Positions 25,600-37,572 of a stretch of DNA of 64,000 bases are shown one piece after another. Position 1 is the stretch's first letter, and each line of letters begins with the position of its first letter. Source of the DNA: Lateolabrax maculatus (taxonomy: Eukaryota > Chordata > Actinopteri > Acropomatiformes > Lateolabracidae); the NCBI GenBank assembly GCA_031216445.1, contig CM062204.1, forward strand, positions 13,322,501 to 13,386,500, written 5' to 3'. Position numbers and translations under genes: made by a program. Below the pieces are notes generated by a model. It had not been told where the DNA came from, did no database searches, and saw nothing but the letters and a program-made list of their open reading frames with translations.

Positions 25600-25904
25600 C
25601 CCTATCATGTATATCCTGTGGCTACAGTGAAACGAGCAGACGCTTCTGGGTTTAGCTCATGCACATCACTGCAGAGCAGCAAAAAATCTCACCTGTCTTA
25701 AAGTCTCCCCACACACTCCCACACATGTAAAACCCACCAAACACAATTTGATTCTCTTGAATGGCCACAGTGGGAGAATGTGACCACCAATTTCAAACAG
25801 AATTCCCTGTGCAGAAACGTTTTATCCACACTCCACAGACCCTGAGGTGTTTTTTTCCCCCTCTTTTTAAAAATATTAAATAACTGCAGGAATTATGGTT
25901 TATA

Positions 25905-25909
<5 letters not shown>

Positions 25910-25940
<31 letters not shown>

Positions 25941-25957
25941 TGTGTGTGTGTGTGTGT
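25910..25957. repeat. (TG)n microsatellite
   Basis: TG run with one CTG interruption in intron 2, about 650 bp upstream on the plus axis of the coding exon 1 donor; a (CA)13 at 26246-26272 lies between. Confidence 0.95.
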
Positions 25958-26556
25958 TTGCTCATGCAAGCGTGTGTGTTGAAACAATAGCTGTCTTGAG
26001 AGGCGGGCTGCATGGCTGACTCTCCTTTAGTTTCCCTCAGAGGAGGAACGTGGGAAAAGAGGAATAAGTGCCATTCATCTTTTCACTGGCTCATTCACTA
26101 CCTCTCTTTCTCTCTCTCACCTCTCTTCTTCCTCTCTTTCACTCCACGTCTTTGTTCCCTTAAATGGCCTCTTTACTCCTGGCTAAACCTCCATTTGAGA
26201 TAAATACCCTCTTGCTGTACCCCAACACATATGCACTTGCTACACAACACACACACACACACACACACACTCGCACAAGCTTTCACAAATACTCCCTCTG
26301 TGCACCAATGCCAGAGCTAAAATACTCAGAAATACACTCAAGGTAAAATCTTTTGCTGAGGTGTCTGCCGACTGACACTGTATTAGGTAAACATTCCTTA
26401 TTTTCAGTACTGCACTGCCATCATTTACTGTTTTTGGAAGTTGATAGCAGAATGAAAAATCTAATCCAAGACCACTGACCCGACATGAATTCATCCTCTC
26501 AATTCCACTCTGTCTCTCTCTGATGCACATTATCACACACCCATCACCCTCAATAC

Positions 26557-27829
26557 CTTCACATCCTTGGCGTTCATGCGTGTCCCTTCCTTCCCCACGA
26601 AAATGTCATCTATATCCACTAGTACGTGCCGGTCCAGGCCCAAAGTAAGCTTCCTGTCAGTGAGGTAGGAGATGGCATCCACCAGGATGAGTCTGTGAAG
26701 CCAGTAGCCCAGTCCCTGGCCAAATAGTACCCTCCTCACCCCATCATACAGTCCCATGTCCTGTACCACAGTGGCTTGGAGGCCTAAACTAAAGCCAGGC
26801 CCTGGATTATCGCCACTACCTGCCCCTGCTCCCTCCTTCGCCCGTGCGTGCAGCACAGCCTGGTAGGTTGAGTGATTGGAGGAGAAGGAGGTCCAGTCCT
26901 CCCCAAGTAAAGCCCCTCGATCTGTGCCAGGCTTGGTCAGGTGGAGGAGAGGTGAGCTAGACACCACACAGCAGTCCCAAAGTGCCTGGTTGGTCCTAAG
27001 CACAAGCGGGAGGCCTCGTAGTTTGAGGAGAGGTGGGGAGTTCTCAGTGGAGCGGTAGAAACCTATGATGCCCACTCTGTACTCAGTGCAGTATTGATTC
27101 AACAGCTGTCTGTTCCATGTGTCCGCATGTGCATACTTTAATAAATTCTCATAAATGATGAGAGAATATCGTCCGCGGCCTTTCTCTGTCAGTGGCGGAA
27201 GGTCGCCCTTCCCTGAGGCGATCTCCATGCGAAACTGGAAGTGTGCTGACTCCAAAATAGCCACAATGTCTTGGCCCAGCTGGGAGTACTGGGACTCCAC
27301 CAGCACCAGCACAACTGGGTCAGTGTGGACATGTGTGTGAGGAGCGTTGGGAGGGTACGGGTATGGAAGCTGATGGTACGGGGACAAGGAGAGTGGCTGG
27401 GAGCAGGCAGGTTCGGGGGATTGTCCAAGCTGCATGGAAGGGGAGGAGTTCGTAAACAGAAAGTAGGCTGACAGGAGGAGGGAGACGAGACAGCAGGAGG
27501 CCAGCAGGAGCAGGAGCCTACGTAAGTGGCGACGGAATCGCACGGCCACCGTCATCGCGTGCGGAGGTGTTGTGCGTGGGAGGAGGAGATGTCTTTTTCA
27601 GTTTGCTGGCGCTGAGAGTTTGGGGGCTTGAGGAGCCCAAGAGATTGTCTATGTGTGAAAGGAGCAAAGCCACTCAGGGGTGTGTCATGTCACCATGGCA
27701 GGTGGAGAAGGGAGCAGTGCTGGATGTCGGGGAACAAAGGTCTTCACTGAGGAAACGCAGTTGAGGTACTCTCCTTCCAATCCTCACGGAGGAATCACTT
27801 GCAGAGACGAAGCGAGTGATGATTAATGT
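26557..27829 (-). CDS. ndst3: ndst3 coding exon 1: 5'UTR plus residues 1-333
   Basis: The acceptor TTTCTCTGCAG|ACATT ends at 27830. About 270 nt of 5'UTR follows, then the start codon at 27555-27553 and 333 codons to the donor AAG|GTATTG (26557/26556, phase 0). Seen in order: a basic cytosolic tail (residues 1-13), a hydrophobic type II anchor (about 14-34) and a proline-rich stem (about 36-72). Then comes the conserved NDST luminal start TDPVVLVLVESQYSQLGQDI, and at residues 313-327 VDIDDIFVGKEGTRM. The paired Asp (D316, D317) match by a constant offset the base and metal-ligand Asp I recall for NDST1 (D319, D320). The NHS sequon of the family is kept. A glycine-rich stretch, EGAGAGSGDNPGPG, at about residues 240-253 is unusual. 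Frame downstream of the donor is intron read-through. The start is chosen because the anchor begins 13 residues later and no in-frame upstream ATG exists. Confidence 0.95.
27685..27696 (-). promoter_or_regulatory. Minimal uORF in ndst3 5'UTR (MVT-stop)
   Basis: An upstream AUG in strong context (GCCATGG) lies 141 nt before the main start. It opens a three-codon frame ending in TGA. A second AUG overlaps it at 27688 and encodes MTHP-stop, ending at 27674. These are the only two AUGs in the spliced leader part of this exon. Neither frame reaches the main AUG, whose own context (GCGATGA) is weaker at +4. Such short uORFs commonly reduce translation; that role here is inferred. Confidence 0.6.
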
Positions 27830-29765
27830 CTGCAGAGAAAGGGGACAAGGAGAAAAGAAGAAAGAGTGAATATGTTGGGCAAGGTTGAATAGTATGCATT
27901 AGTTCTCTGTGTGTGTGTGTGCTCTCGGTTGTGTGTGTACCTAGGTTGTGCCACCCTGGGAAATGTGAGGGCACAGCTGGTAACTACAGAGCTGATTGAA
28001 AACAACTTGCATCCTCGGGGCTTATCCAACCTCTGGCACATACACGCGCAAAGTGATACCACAGTTAAAAGCACAAACTAAACACAAAAGTCAATCCTCA
28101 CAAATATACAACAGCTGGTTGTGTGCTAATATGGCAATGTGGGGAGGTGGAGGGGAGCTCAACTAATCAGTCCCATAAAGCTCTACAGAGAATTCCTCTA
28201 ATTGCACCAAACTCTGAGCACTTCTGTCCTATTTCTGAACCCAATCATCTGAAAATACCACAAAATTAGAGTTGGAATCCTTTTGCCAGGAGCACTAATC
28301 TGGGGGGAGCCTATGACAGTACAAATGAAATGGAGAGCAAGAGAAAAGTGCAAGAATAAGAGAGACAGAGAAAGAGAGCAGAGAGAGGAACAAAATGCAA
28401 TGAATTATAGAAAGAGACAAAAAAGACCAGGATTAGCATCTTAATGTATGTGCCGGGAGCCAGGGAGAAGAAAAGATCCCACAGCATCTCTTTCTCTCCC
28501 TTTTCTCTCTACGCCTCACTCTACCACTCCCTCTATCTTTCTACACCCCCTCTTTCTCTCCTTCTGTCTGTTTGAATATCAATAGTCTTTCCTCACGTTC
28601 CCCATCCTTCTCTCCTTGTTCCTTGCCTTTAGAGAACACACGCGAAGAGAAGGTCATAGAGGAGGGACTCCAGTCATATTCCTTAAATATGATAGCAGAA
28701 AAAGGAAAAAGAGAAGGCAAATAACTCTATAATAATAATAATTAATAATATATAATTTTCTTTATAGCTAACACGGAGTCAAAAGTAGTATTTTTTTGTT
28801 AAATAAAATGTGTGTCATCTTAATTGGTACTTTAATGACTACACTAATGCTGCTGAATACCTTCTTTGGTGTTGGAATTTTGTTACACACCAAAGGTGTG
28901 GAGGAAATGATTGTGTCTTGTACCAGGAAAAGAAGTGCACACTTACTCAGTCTTAGACAAGGTTGATTCAGACCGGTGTTTTGAGATTTTACATTAGGAA
29001 AACAATCAAGTGTGACAGACAGCTGGGTGTCCCAACTGAGCGCTGCTTTAACCTGTTACTACAGGTATGCACGTGTCTCACTGTGAGGAGCCACAGGAGG
29101 GCGCTGGAATTGGATTAACGCAAGAGACTTCACATGGAAGTTTTCTTCTGTCATTTTAATAATTAAAACTCATCGGACGATGTGAAAAAGGCTGAATATA
29201 CTACGCATATAAGTCGTCGTCCATGCATTTTGGTGAAATGCTGCATGAAAAATGTGTAAGACCATTTTAAAATTCAAATCCTAATTGTAAACCAAAGAGG
29301 TACTCAACAACAAAATGAACAGTGTCATTTTTTTAAAAATTGAAATCAGTGATCATAATAATAATAATAACTGTTATTTAGGCCTTTAGCAGCAATAGTT
29401 TTTGAAAGCCACGAGAAAAACTATCCAGCGTTAATTAAATTAGATTAACAGTGAAGGGTCGTGGTGTTGAGTATGAGAGAAACACACGCCAAAAAAAAAA
29501 AAAAAAAAAATTAAAAAAATTAAAAACTGGAGGAAAAAAACAAAAGTAATGTTAATAAATCCAGTCTACTCTTGCGTCCCTGTGCTGTTTAATCTCCAGC
29601 GTAAAACGGGGAGCGACCCGCAGCCCGAGCGCCGCCGACTGCCCACCGCGCTGAGAGGCGAGCACCGGCACCGGCGGCAGGTGCTGCTCCCGGAGAGTTT
29701 CCCCATCCCCGCTCCCTCCGCGCCGAACTTCACGCCGAGAGGCGAGCAGCGGGTCGCCCACTTAC
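27830..29765 (-). other. ndst3 intron 1
   Basis: The 1936-bp intron runs from donor GTAAGT (29765) to acceptor TTTCTCTGCAG (ending 27830). It holds a poly-A run at 29491-29510, an (ATA)n-like A/T-rich patch near 28730-28750 and 29355-29370, and purine-rich stretches near 28330-28400. No exon or RNA gene was recognised. Confidence 0.6.
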
Positions 29766-30030
29766 CTCCGGCCGCGGCTGAGGCGGCGCCGTGCGGGGAA
29801 GAGGCGCTGAGCGTGCGGCGGCGGCTGCGGGCGGGTCCGGGGCTCCGGTCTCGGTGGCGCACCGCTCCCGTGTGTTGTGGACGCTGAAGCCCTGTGCCAT
29901 CTCCCCCCTTTCTCTCTATCTCTCCCCCTCTCCCTCCCTCTCTCCCTCTCTCTCTCTCTCTCTCTGCCCTCCACTAGAGCAGCAGATGCGGGCAGCCGGA
30001 ATGATCCGCTCTCCTCCCCCCTTTCACCAT

Positions 30031-30061
<31 letters not shown>

Positions 30062-30450
30062 CCCCCGCTGTCTTCTCCTCTCTCCCGCTATGCCCACTTG
30101 TCCCTTAATCTCGGCACTCTGGAGGTGGAGGCTGGGCGGCGAGGAGACGTGGATGGAGGTGGTGGGGGGGGGGGGGGGGGGTGCACCGGTATCAGGCTGC
30201 CCGTTAACGACTGACTGCCGCGCGTAAACGCTCTGGGTTTGAGAGCGCCTGCACAAGTGGAGGCGATCGAGCGATGTCGGGAGAGGGAGAGGTGGAGGGA
30301 GGGGAGGTGAGGAGAGGGGGATCGGCTTCTGATTGACACAAACGGGCCTTTTTTTTTTTTTTTTTTTCTCTCTTTCTCCTCGGGCATCAGCGGCCACGGG
30401 CCCGGTAAAAGCTCACGGCCCGTTAGGTGGTGTTGAGTCGGATGAGGGAT
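29590..30450. promoter_or_regulatory. CpG-rich promoter region of ndst3
   Basis: CpG dinucleotides are dense at 29590-29890 and again in patches at 30110-30260 and 30380-30440. The rest of the window is CpG-poor and A/T- or CA-rich. The region lies at the 5' end of the gene and contains the first splice donor, as expected for a vertebrate CpG-island promoter. No convincing TATA box is seen. Polypyrimidine (TC)n tracts at 29919-29963 and 30031-30062, an 18-G run at 30164-30181 and a 19-T run at 30349-30367 punctuate it. I cannot tell whether it also fires in the plus direction. Confidence 0.65.
29766..30000 (-). other. ndst3: ndst3 5' untranslated first exon (5' end uncertain)
   Basis: A strong splice donor, CGGAG|GTAAGTG on the minus strand, occurs at 29766/29765 inside very CpG-rich sequence. 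It pairs naturally with the acceptor at 27829, giving a 1936-bp first intron. No coding sequence of the NDST family lies here, so the exon should be 5'UTR. The minus-strand exon contains GA-rich stretches at about 29919-29963. The transcription start cannot be read from sequence; 30000 is only a placeholder and the exon could reach 30.2 kb. The long open frames across 29.5-30.5 kb on both strands are made of GA/TC repeats and GC-rich promoter sequence and are not treated as genes. Confidence 0.6.
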
Positions 30451-31659
30451 GTCACCGGTGCGAGTTAATGGCTGGATCTCTCTCGCTCCATGCACAAGTT
30501 GTAGCACCCAAGGTTAAAATAAATATAAAAAAAAAAAAAAAAATTAAAAAAAAAAAACAGAAGGAAGAATAACACAAAAAAAATGCGTTTCCACGCAATC
30601 AAGGGTGGGATCAATCACACAAAACACTCCTGATAGTCACTGTTCAGAAACCAGTCCTTCATGCATGTTCACCCACACATGAATCAGACCCATTAGGTCT
30701 ACTTCTCTGCCATGTCAATCAACCAGGCGCAGCATGTCTATCATACAGTGTTTTTAACTTGATTAGGTGTTCCCTTCTCCCTTCCTACCAGTTCATCAAT
30801 CTCTCTAACCTATTTGCACTGACAGACACTCACTCACACACATCTCAATGGAGCTGGTGGGCCCCTCATTCACATTGTAATGGCCTTACAATAGAGCTTA
30901 TTTAGTGTGTGTGTGTGTGTGTGTGTTAGAGACAGAGAGAGAGAACACAAGTCAGAAGTGTGAAGAAAATGTATGAGCCCAAGACAGACGGACACACAGT
31001 TGTGCTGTCAGCTCACGGAGGTTGATGTTGGTGCTGATTCTGCGCTACATACAACATTAAGCACGTAGAGACCCCGTAGAAACACACACAGATGCATGCC
31101 CACACACAGACAATGCACATAATGAACACAGAGCATTGAGAAAGAACCAATTTGCCTGCTAATATCATGCTCCTTTTACTTAGCCGTTACTTAGTTTGAA
31201 ACGTTTACACATTCTTGGGTCACATTCTCACTGGAAATGTCCCTGTTTGTGTCTCTCAGTTAGTGTAATGACTAAGCAGTGGTGCTGAGAAACAGAGCTT
31301 GAATGAAATATAACAGCCAGAATATCATGCCCTACAGAATGGAATCCAGAGATAATGAAGGTTTGGATTGGAGTGCGATTGTGTTTGTATGTAAATTAGT
31401 GTCAGTGGGTGAACTGTAATTAGAGAGGCTGTTCACCAATTTCCTCCACATTACAAGCTAAGAACCACTTCTGCTATGGTGCTAGTTGGAGACAATAAGC
31501 CAGAAATGAAAACTAGACAGCTGTGAAAGGGCTGCAGTGTACCACGTGTACGTGTTTCCATGCATGTGTGTGTTAACCCCAGAGATAATTACGGAGACGT
31601 TCCCTGCCGCAAACAACAGAACAATTATGCACGCAGACATGTAAGCATATGGTCCCTCT

Positions 31660-31695
<36 letters not shown>

Positions 31696-34600
31696 CATGT
31701 ACTGACACACAGGCCAGGGCGCAAGTGTAGAAAGCACAAACAGTGGCGATCAAGTGCAGAGACAGGAGCAAGCCTGCACTCTGCTCAACGATACACGCAA
31801 GGATGCAGTCACTCACACACATGTGAGAGCACACACAACAAAGGACAGGAGATGTGAAAAGTGTCGGAGCTGCCATGTTCAACTAGCACTCTGACAGTTA
31901 AACAGAGGCGAGCAACAGACAAATGAGAGAGAGCAAGCGAGAGAGACAGAGAGCGGGAGAGGGAGAATGCTTGTTGTCTTCATCAGAGGCTTTTGTTAAG
32001 TGAGAGATAAGAGAGGAGGAGCGACTGATTCCCCCCCTCTTCTCTCTCCCCCGCTGAGAGCTAAATGGTGGCTCTGTGAGTCTCTAGTCCTTGTGCGAGG
32101 GCCTGAAGAGAGCAAATGGAGCTCGAGTGTAAAAACAGGGAAAGACATTATGATCACGATGCATCACATCATCTCAGGAGTGAGGGCAGGAGGCATCCAG
32201 ACAGTGCGACGTTCCCGCTGTACCCCCTCATGATTAAAAACAAAACAAAACGTTGGACAGATTGCTGCACGCTTGCACTGAATACATACTAGACCCTGAG
32301 CCCTGGCAGTAATAATTAGACTCTTCCCTCCTGGCTGTTTCCACAAAGCGCTGGATCTATGGCTCAAACTAGCAGCTCTCTGAGGTGTATCAGCTCACTG
32401 CCTCCCACAGTGTAAACAACAACAAGCTCGAGCTGTGCTTAGGTGTGTTGGCTGCTTGACGCTGTTGCTATTTTAATGATTCCTTCTCCGGCTCCTGTGT
32501 GTGTTTGTGTGCGCGTGCGCGTGTGATCGAAACCACCTACCCGCTCCTGACCCCTCCTCATGCCTGGAAATGTTGATGGATAGTTGTTCTCTTAAGAGCT
32601 TGGAGGCTAAGTGAAAGCTGTCCCCCCCCCACCCTCCCGCCTCCCACTCCTCATCCCCAAGCACATTAGAGGGAAAATCTTTTGGCCAATCAATATAGCG
32701 CTCACATATTGATAAGGCAAAGAGACGACAGCGCACACATGAATACACACACGCAGAAAAAGAAAGAGATGTTCTTCTTCCATCTTTGGGTCTAGTGTAT
32801 AGAATAACCAGACCCAAATCAATCTATTACTGGAATGCTGCCAGTAGCAGGATTACCATAGCAACATACACCAGCAAACTATACTCTGCTATGAATAATA
32901 TCAAACAGCAGTCCCAAATAAACTTCTAATTTTAATCTAATCCATCCCTCAGTAGAATATGATACTCCTATATACTCCTACATCATTGTTTATATGCATA
33001 CCCATAATTAAAAATAAGCATTTACAGTGAAAGTGGGACCTGGTTTAATTTTTAGTTTTAAAGCACAATTCATACATAAAAAAATCAGTAAGAATAATAA
33101 GAAGAGTAAAGTATTATGAGAATCAACAAAACTATAAGAAACAAATATTTTTTCCGCAATTCCCCTGAAAAAAAAATTATTAATGCTTTGTGTTTATATT
33201 TTGTCTTCATGTGTGTGTTTCTGTGTGTACATATGTAGAACTCCAATAGAAACAAATTCAATATATTTTTATTGCAACTTAAATCTTCACTTTCATACAC
33301 ACTACTATAATTACAAAGTAAGAAAAAAAAATCAGTGTGTAAGGATTTTTAATTGTGTTAATGCATTGGGATCAACACTATTTAGGCCAGAACTGCAATT
33401 GGTGAAATATTTACATAACAGTTTGTGGTTAGGAAAAAAAAAAAAAAACACCATGTATCTACAGTTCAACCCAATGTATACGTGAGTTTATCTATCATAG
33501 TAGCGTGTTTTGGTAGGTGTGTGTTTTTCTGTGTGACTCATTGAAAGACAGGATGTGGTTCGCCAATAAGAACATAGTTTTTGACATATTCAGGAACAAT
33601 ATGGTCTCCGTACAAACAGAAACACACATAAATGCGCACACATACCCACAAGATCATGCTTTAACGCCCACACATCTCTGTAAACAACCCAACACTCCCA
33701 CACTTTTACAAGCCACAGACACTGGCAGACTTGTTGTTAGAGTGACAGAGTGAACCTTCATTTCATATCATGTCAACACTTTATCTCAGCACTGATTACA
33801 AGTGATGCTTCTGACAGGCATCATGCATGAAAAGGCTAAATGTATGCTGTATTGTTTAAGAAAACAAACTCAGTTCTGCCAGTGTTGAACAAAAGTGCTC
33901 ACAGCATCATACGGTCATATGACGAATTGAAAAATAGAAAATAGGAATGAGTGGAGAGAGTGTGAGGACGGGGGAGGATGTCAGAAAGCACAACAGTGAT
34001 CAGATCGCACAGTGCTCAAGGGAAGGAGGAGTAAAGTGATCCATCTCTGTCTCTCTCTGACCTTGTTCACTCTCGCCAAAAACCTGACTTACAACCCCAA
34101 ACTAAATATGATACCTTCTCCCTCTGTCTCTCCCTCTCTGCCCCCTCTCTCTCTGGTAATAAATCGCGCTGTAATTACCAGGCAGGATCGATAACAGTCA
34201 CATCACTCCTCTCCCCTGCTCGTCTCCCTCGTCTGCAACTGACACTAACGTGTTCATCCCTCGCTGTATGCCACTGTTATAGATCTGTGAGTGATAGATC
34301 GCATCCTGTTTCGCCTGTGCACACACAAACACTCATGCAAAACACAGGTACACGCTCAAAGGCCGCACACACAGAGGGATGAACCCGTGCAAACAGACAC
34401 ACGGGGCGGACATGGGCACTCACAACCACCAAGTATGAGAGCTGGACGCCGCAGGGGCCAGGCCATAGGTCTCAGTTGCTATTGGAGACATCTCTTCAGC
34501 TGAGCAACCAACAAAGAGTTACCGTTCTCTCCCAGAATAGCTCACTCGGCCCCCTGTCTAATGAAATGGAGGACAAGGATGAGCCTCACATGGGCAGTCA

Positions 34601-35354
34601 CGCAGTGTGAATTTGGTGAGTTTGTCTTTGATAGAGAAAGACAGTGCATATATATATATATATATATATATATGCGTGTGTGTGAGTGTGGCGTGCGCAG
34701 GTGTGTATGTGCATGGGTGTGGTTTCCATGCATAATCGGGCCAGTGTAATGATGTTTAATAGGAAATTAAAAATATCCCGGAGAGCAAGAACAGTTTTTA
34801 CACCTCAAAATTGCTGACTTGTAATATTCACTCACACCCACACTTCCACGCACACTTGATGGGTGTTTGAGTTTGTGTGTGAGAGGGGGACAGTATGTGT
34901 GTCCATCAGCATATCATATCAGCATGAAGGAGGGCATAGATGGTTTGAATCACACATTCATTAATTATTTGCACTTTCAGTTTAAAATGTGTATGTGAGA
35001 AGAATAACAACAGAGGGTGTTTTGAAAATTAATGTTGTGACCGACTCCACTCCCAAGTGTTAATTCAAACCCTTTTCCACACGTTATATGCCCCAACTTA
35101 AATTAGTTTCTTCGTATTATGACCTGCTCACTCTTAACTTTAAGGGGAAAAAAAGACTCCTAAATACTTTAACTATTACAATGCCATTTTTAATTGTATT
35201 GTTCTGTGGTGTCTGTTGATAACTTCTGTAATCTTGCACTACCAGCACAACTCTAATCTGGGACAGACTGAGTCTTGGAACATTTTTGGATCCTAAATTA
35301 ATTACATCTGTCTTAACATCAGGCCTTTTTGGCTGACTGACACTGGTTTTCACA
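30450..35354. other. Intergenic stretch upstream of ndst3
   Basis: No supportable gene. It contains an A-rich low-complexity patch (30525-30560) and TG/CA tracts at 30906-30926 and 31660-31691. It also has an (AT)13 run at 34648-34673 and mixed A/T-rich sequence. Open frames are short and without recognisable domains. Confidence 0.6.
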
Positions 35355-35420
35355 GGAATTAAGATTAAAAAATGTCTTTATTGTCAATGCAAAGAACAAC
35401 AAAATGGTTAGCCCCAATCT
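35355..35420 (-). mobile_element. LINE 3' tail fragment
   Basis: On the minus strand the sequence reads CATTTTGTTGTTCTTTGCATTGACAATAAAGACATT with an A/T-rich end. This is the form of the 3' terminus of fish CR1/L2/Rex-type LINEs. No coding part is attached directly. Confidence 0.45.
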
Positions 35421-35689
35421 TTGATTTCATAAGAAATAAGTAAGTACGAATAGGTTTAAAAAGTTACATATTTTTATACTTCACTTTTAAAAAAAACTTT
35501 TCCTAAATTACAAACAAGGAAGTATAAAAGTAATATCTTTCTAACTGGTGCATATAAAAATTATCTTGTATTATTATAGAAATATTTGCAGGTAAATAAC
35601 TATAACTACGTGTCAACTCATACAATTAATCAACCAATTAGTGTAAAGTGATGCAAGACAGACAAACACCACAGCTTATTTCTAATGCT

Positions 35690-36140
35690 ATATTTATTGT
35701 TAAATCATACTAAGTAGTATTACAAAATGTAAATCACATGCACAGAATAGCACAGTATATAGCTTAACACTGAAGAAATGAATGCTGTGTGTGAAACAGT
35801 AACAGGTACTTCTTGAGTCCAGCACTGTGTGCGTGGGGTGTGTACTGCTTTGACTGTAAGTCTGGCTGGGAGGTAGATGTGGCAGGAGAGTTAGCAGTGG
35901 TGGGCAGTGTTCAGACAGGTGATGGCTCCAGGGACTAAACTGTTCCTGACTCTGAATTTGCAAACAAAGGTGAGGTAGCAGGAGTGGGTTGGGTCTGTAG
36001 GAACGTTTATGGCTTCCAAAGTGTTGTAGCTGTCCTTGATGTCTGGAGGCTGTGATCTCGTGATATTCTTTTATACAGTTTTGTATAATAAAGGCACTTT
36101 CCACTATAAACTCCAGTATCCTAGGAATTATGTTCATAAT
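35690..36140 (-). mobile_element. LINE reverse transcriptase C-terminal remnant and tail
   Basis: In one minus-strand frame near 35.91-36.06 kb the residues PPDIKDSYNTLEAINV and then DPTHSCYLTFVCKFRVRNSL, VPGAITCLN occur. The FRVRNS(L/F)VP-AI--LN ending is typical of non-LTR retrotransposon reverse transcriptases. After the coding end the strand continues to AACAATAAATATAGC at about 35.69 kb, a LINE-like tail. The longer 145-residue open frame over the same bases is in another frame and has no family resemblance. Confidence 0.6.
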
Positions 36141-37572
36141 GGATGATTTCGCACCTCAGGGTTTACGTGTGGTGTGTGGTTTTACGTATGTGGTTTTGGG
36201 GCTCATAACTTCAAATGTAAATGTAATTAATTCGGATTCTTTACAACTGTGTCTATAAAACGAAAGCTGTTTCTTAAATTATAATTTGTTAAGATATTCC
36301 TCCGTATGGTGGAGTATAAAACAAAACAGCACATAATCATGGATGGAGACTCTATAGTCTGCTGCTGGGTTGATCAGATAGTCGTGACTTGTCAGGTTGC
36401 TTCTGTCCTGGCTGACAGTGCCAATAAAGTCCACTTAAAACTGAGCCAGCATACTGGAAGCGACACATTTCGCACCACATTTGTAGTTTCACGCATCAAA
36501 ATCAACCATAAGCCCAGTAGGTTCACACTTCACTAGCTGAGACATTTTTTTTTAGTCTTGCAATGGGTGATTCAAATATACTGCAGGCTTCCACACAACC
36601 TTGGTCATCATTGCTTGGGACCTCTCACCAAAGGCGAAGGCGACAATGTGTGGAAAGTTACGGGTTTCAACCTTAAACAGGGCTTCTGTACTAAGAAGTT
36701 CAAGACATTTTTCTTATGATTAAAGAAGCACTCCACCGATTTTACAAATTTAGATCAGTGTACTCATCAGGGGGAGTGCAATTCAGCCTGTGAAAAACAG
36801 ATGTGTGATGAATTATGTGGTTTATCTCAGTTTTGGGCTTTGAGACTACAAATTCTTATCAAAAAGCCTGTGTTGCAAACTAAGGGAAGGAACTTGAAAG
36901 CTTGGAGTTTACTAGCCAGGGAGAGTCAAACCAATAATATTAATAAGTTGCCTTATGGGAACTCTAATATCTGGCTTTTTTTGGATAAGTCTCGGCTGCA
37001 TCGATTCTGACCATTATTCTTCTTCTTGCAATATTAAAGAATGGGTTTACAATTGTTCAAGTCTGTCCTAAGACAAGAATCAGCTGCACATATAAACACT
37101 GAAACAGATTTTGCTTGCTGTAATTATTCCTCTTGTGCTTACTGGACATTAAGAAATCCCTTTTGAACGTGCTTCCAACATAAGCAATGGCTGACAAAAT
37201 CAACAGGCCTCGTTTTCCAAAGTTTGGCTTAAGTGAAGCTTCAGTTGTCAATAGAGTTAATAGGGGGATGGTAAAAAAGAATGTAACTTGATTAACTCAG
37301 ACTGCTGAAGCTTCATATTAACTTCGGATAAACTTCCAAATGTATTTCTACACAGAACATGGACTGTGGATTTTGTCCCCCATCACTTACATTGGAAGCA
37401 TGTTGTAATTTCCAGTATGAACAGGTGAAACCTGTTATGTTTAGATGGGCACCTGACTACCGACATGAAAAACTGTGAACATCTCAAATTGTTGGAGTGC
37501 TTATTTAAGTGTGTTACTTCCATCACAGACCTTGTCATGGAAACTGAAATCTCAGTTCTTGTCTACTGCAGA
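36141..37572. other. Intergenic, with probable old dispersed repeats
   Basis: Phrases at 36723-36790 (AAGCACTCCACCGATTTTAC) and at about 37310-37400 (GATTTTGTCCCCCATCACTTAC) look like widespread fish repeats that I recognise only in general. A motif GATGATTTCGCACCTCAGGG at 36142-36161 recurs in altered form at 51178-51197. No gene is seen. Confidence 0.4.

Larger units (their letters stand above)
17845..26556 (-). other. ndst3 intron 2 (largest, 8.7 kb)
   Basis: This 8712-bp intron separates coding exons 1 and 2. It contains CA/TG microsatellites at 25565-25597, 25910-25957 and 26246-26272, a dispersed repeat copy at about 20.4-20.7 kb, and pyrimidine-rich plus-strand stretches at 18.4-18.6 and 25.1 kb. 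The remainder is ordinary A/T-rich sequence. No additional exon, RNA gene or nested gene was recognised. Confidence 0.6.

Noticed and set aside
26533..26556. Extension of the first coding exon by residues VLRVMGV
   Set aside because: The donor AAG|GTATTG at 26557/26556 and the exact phase-0 join to ALLDTQ show this is intron read-through.
29549..30507. Overlapping open frames up to 211 residues on both strands
   Set aside because: They come from CpG-rich promoter and GA/TC-rich sequence that lowers stop frequency, with no domain resemblance; the region fits an untranslated first exon.
35700..36137. 145-residue minus-strand open frame as a gene
   Set aside because: A neighbouring frame of the same DNA carries the LINE reverse transcriptase ending, so the long frame is incidental.
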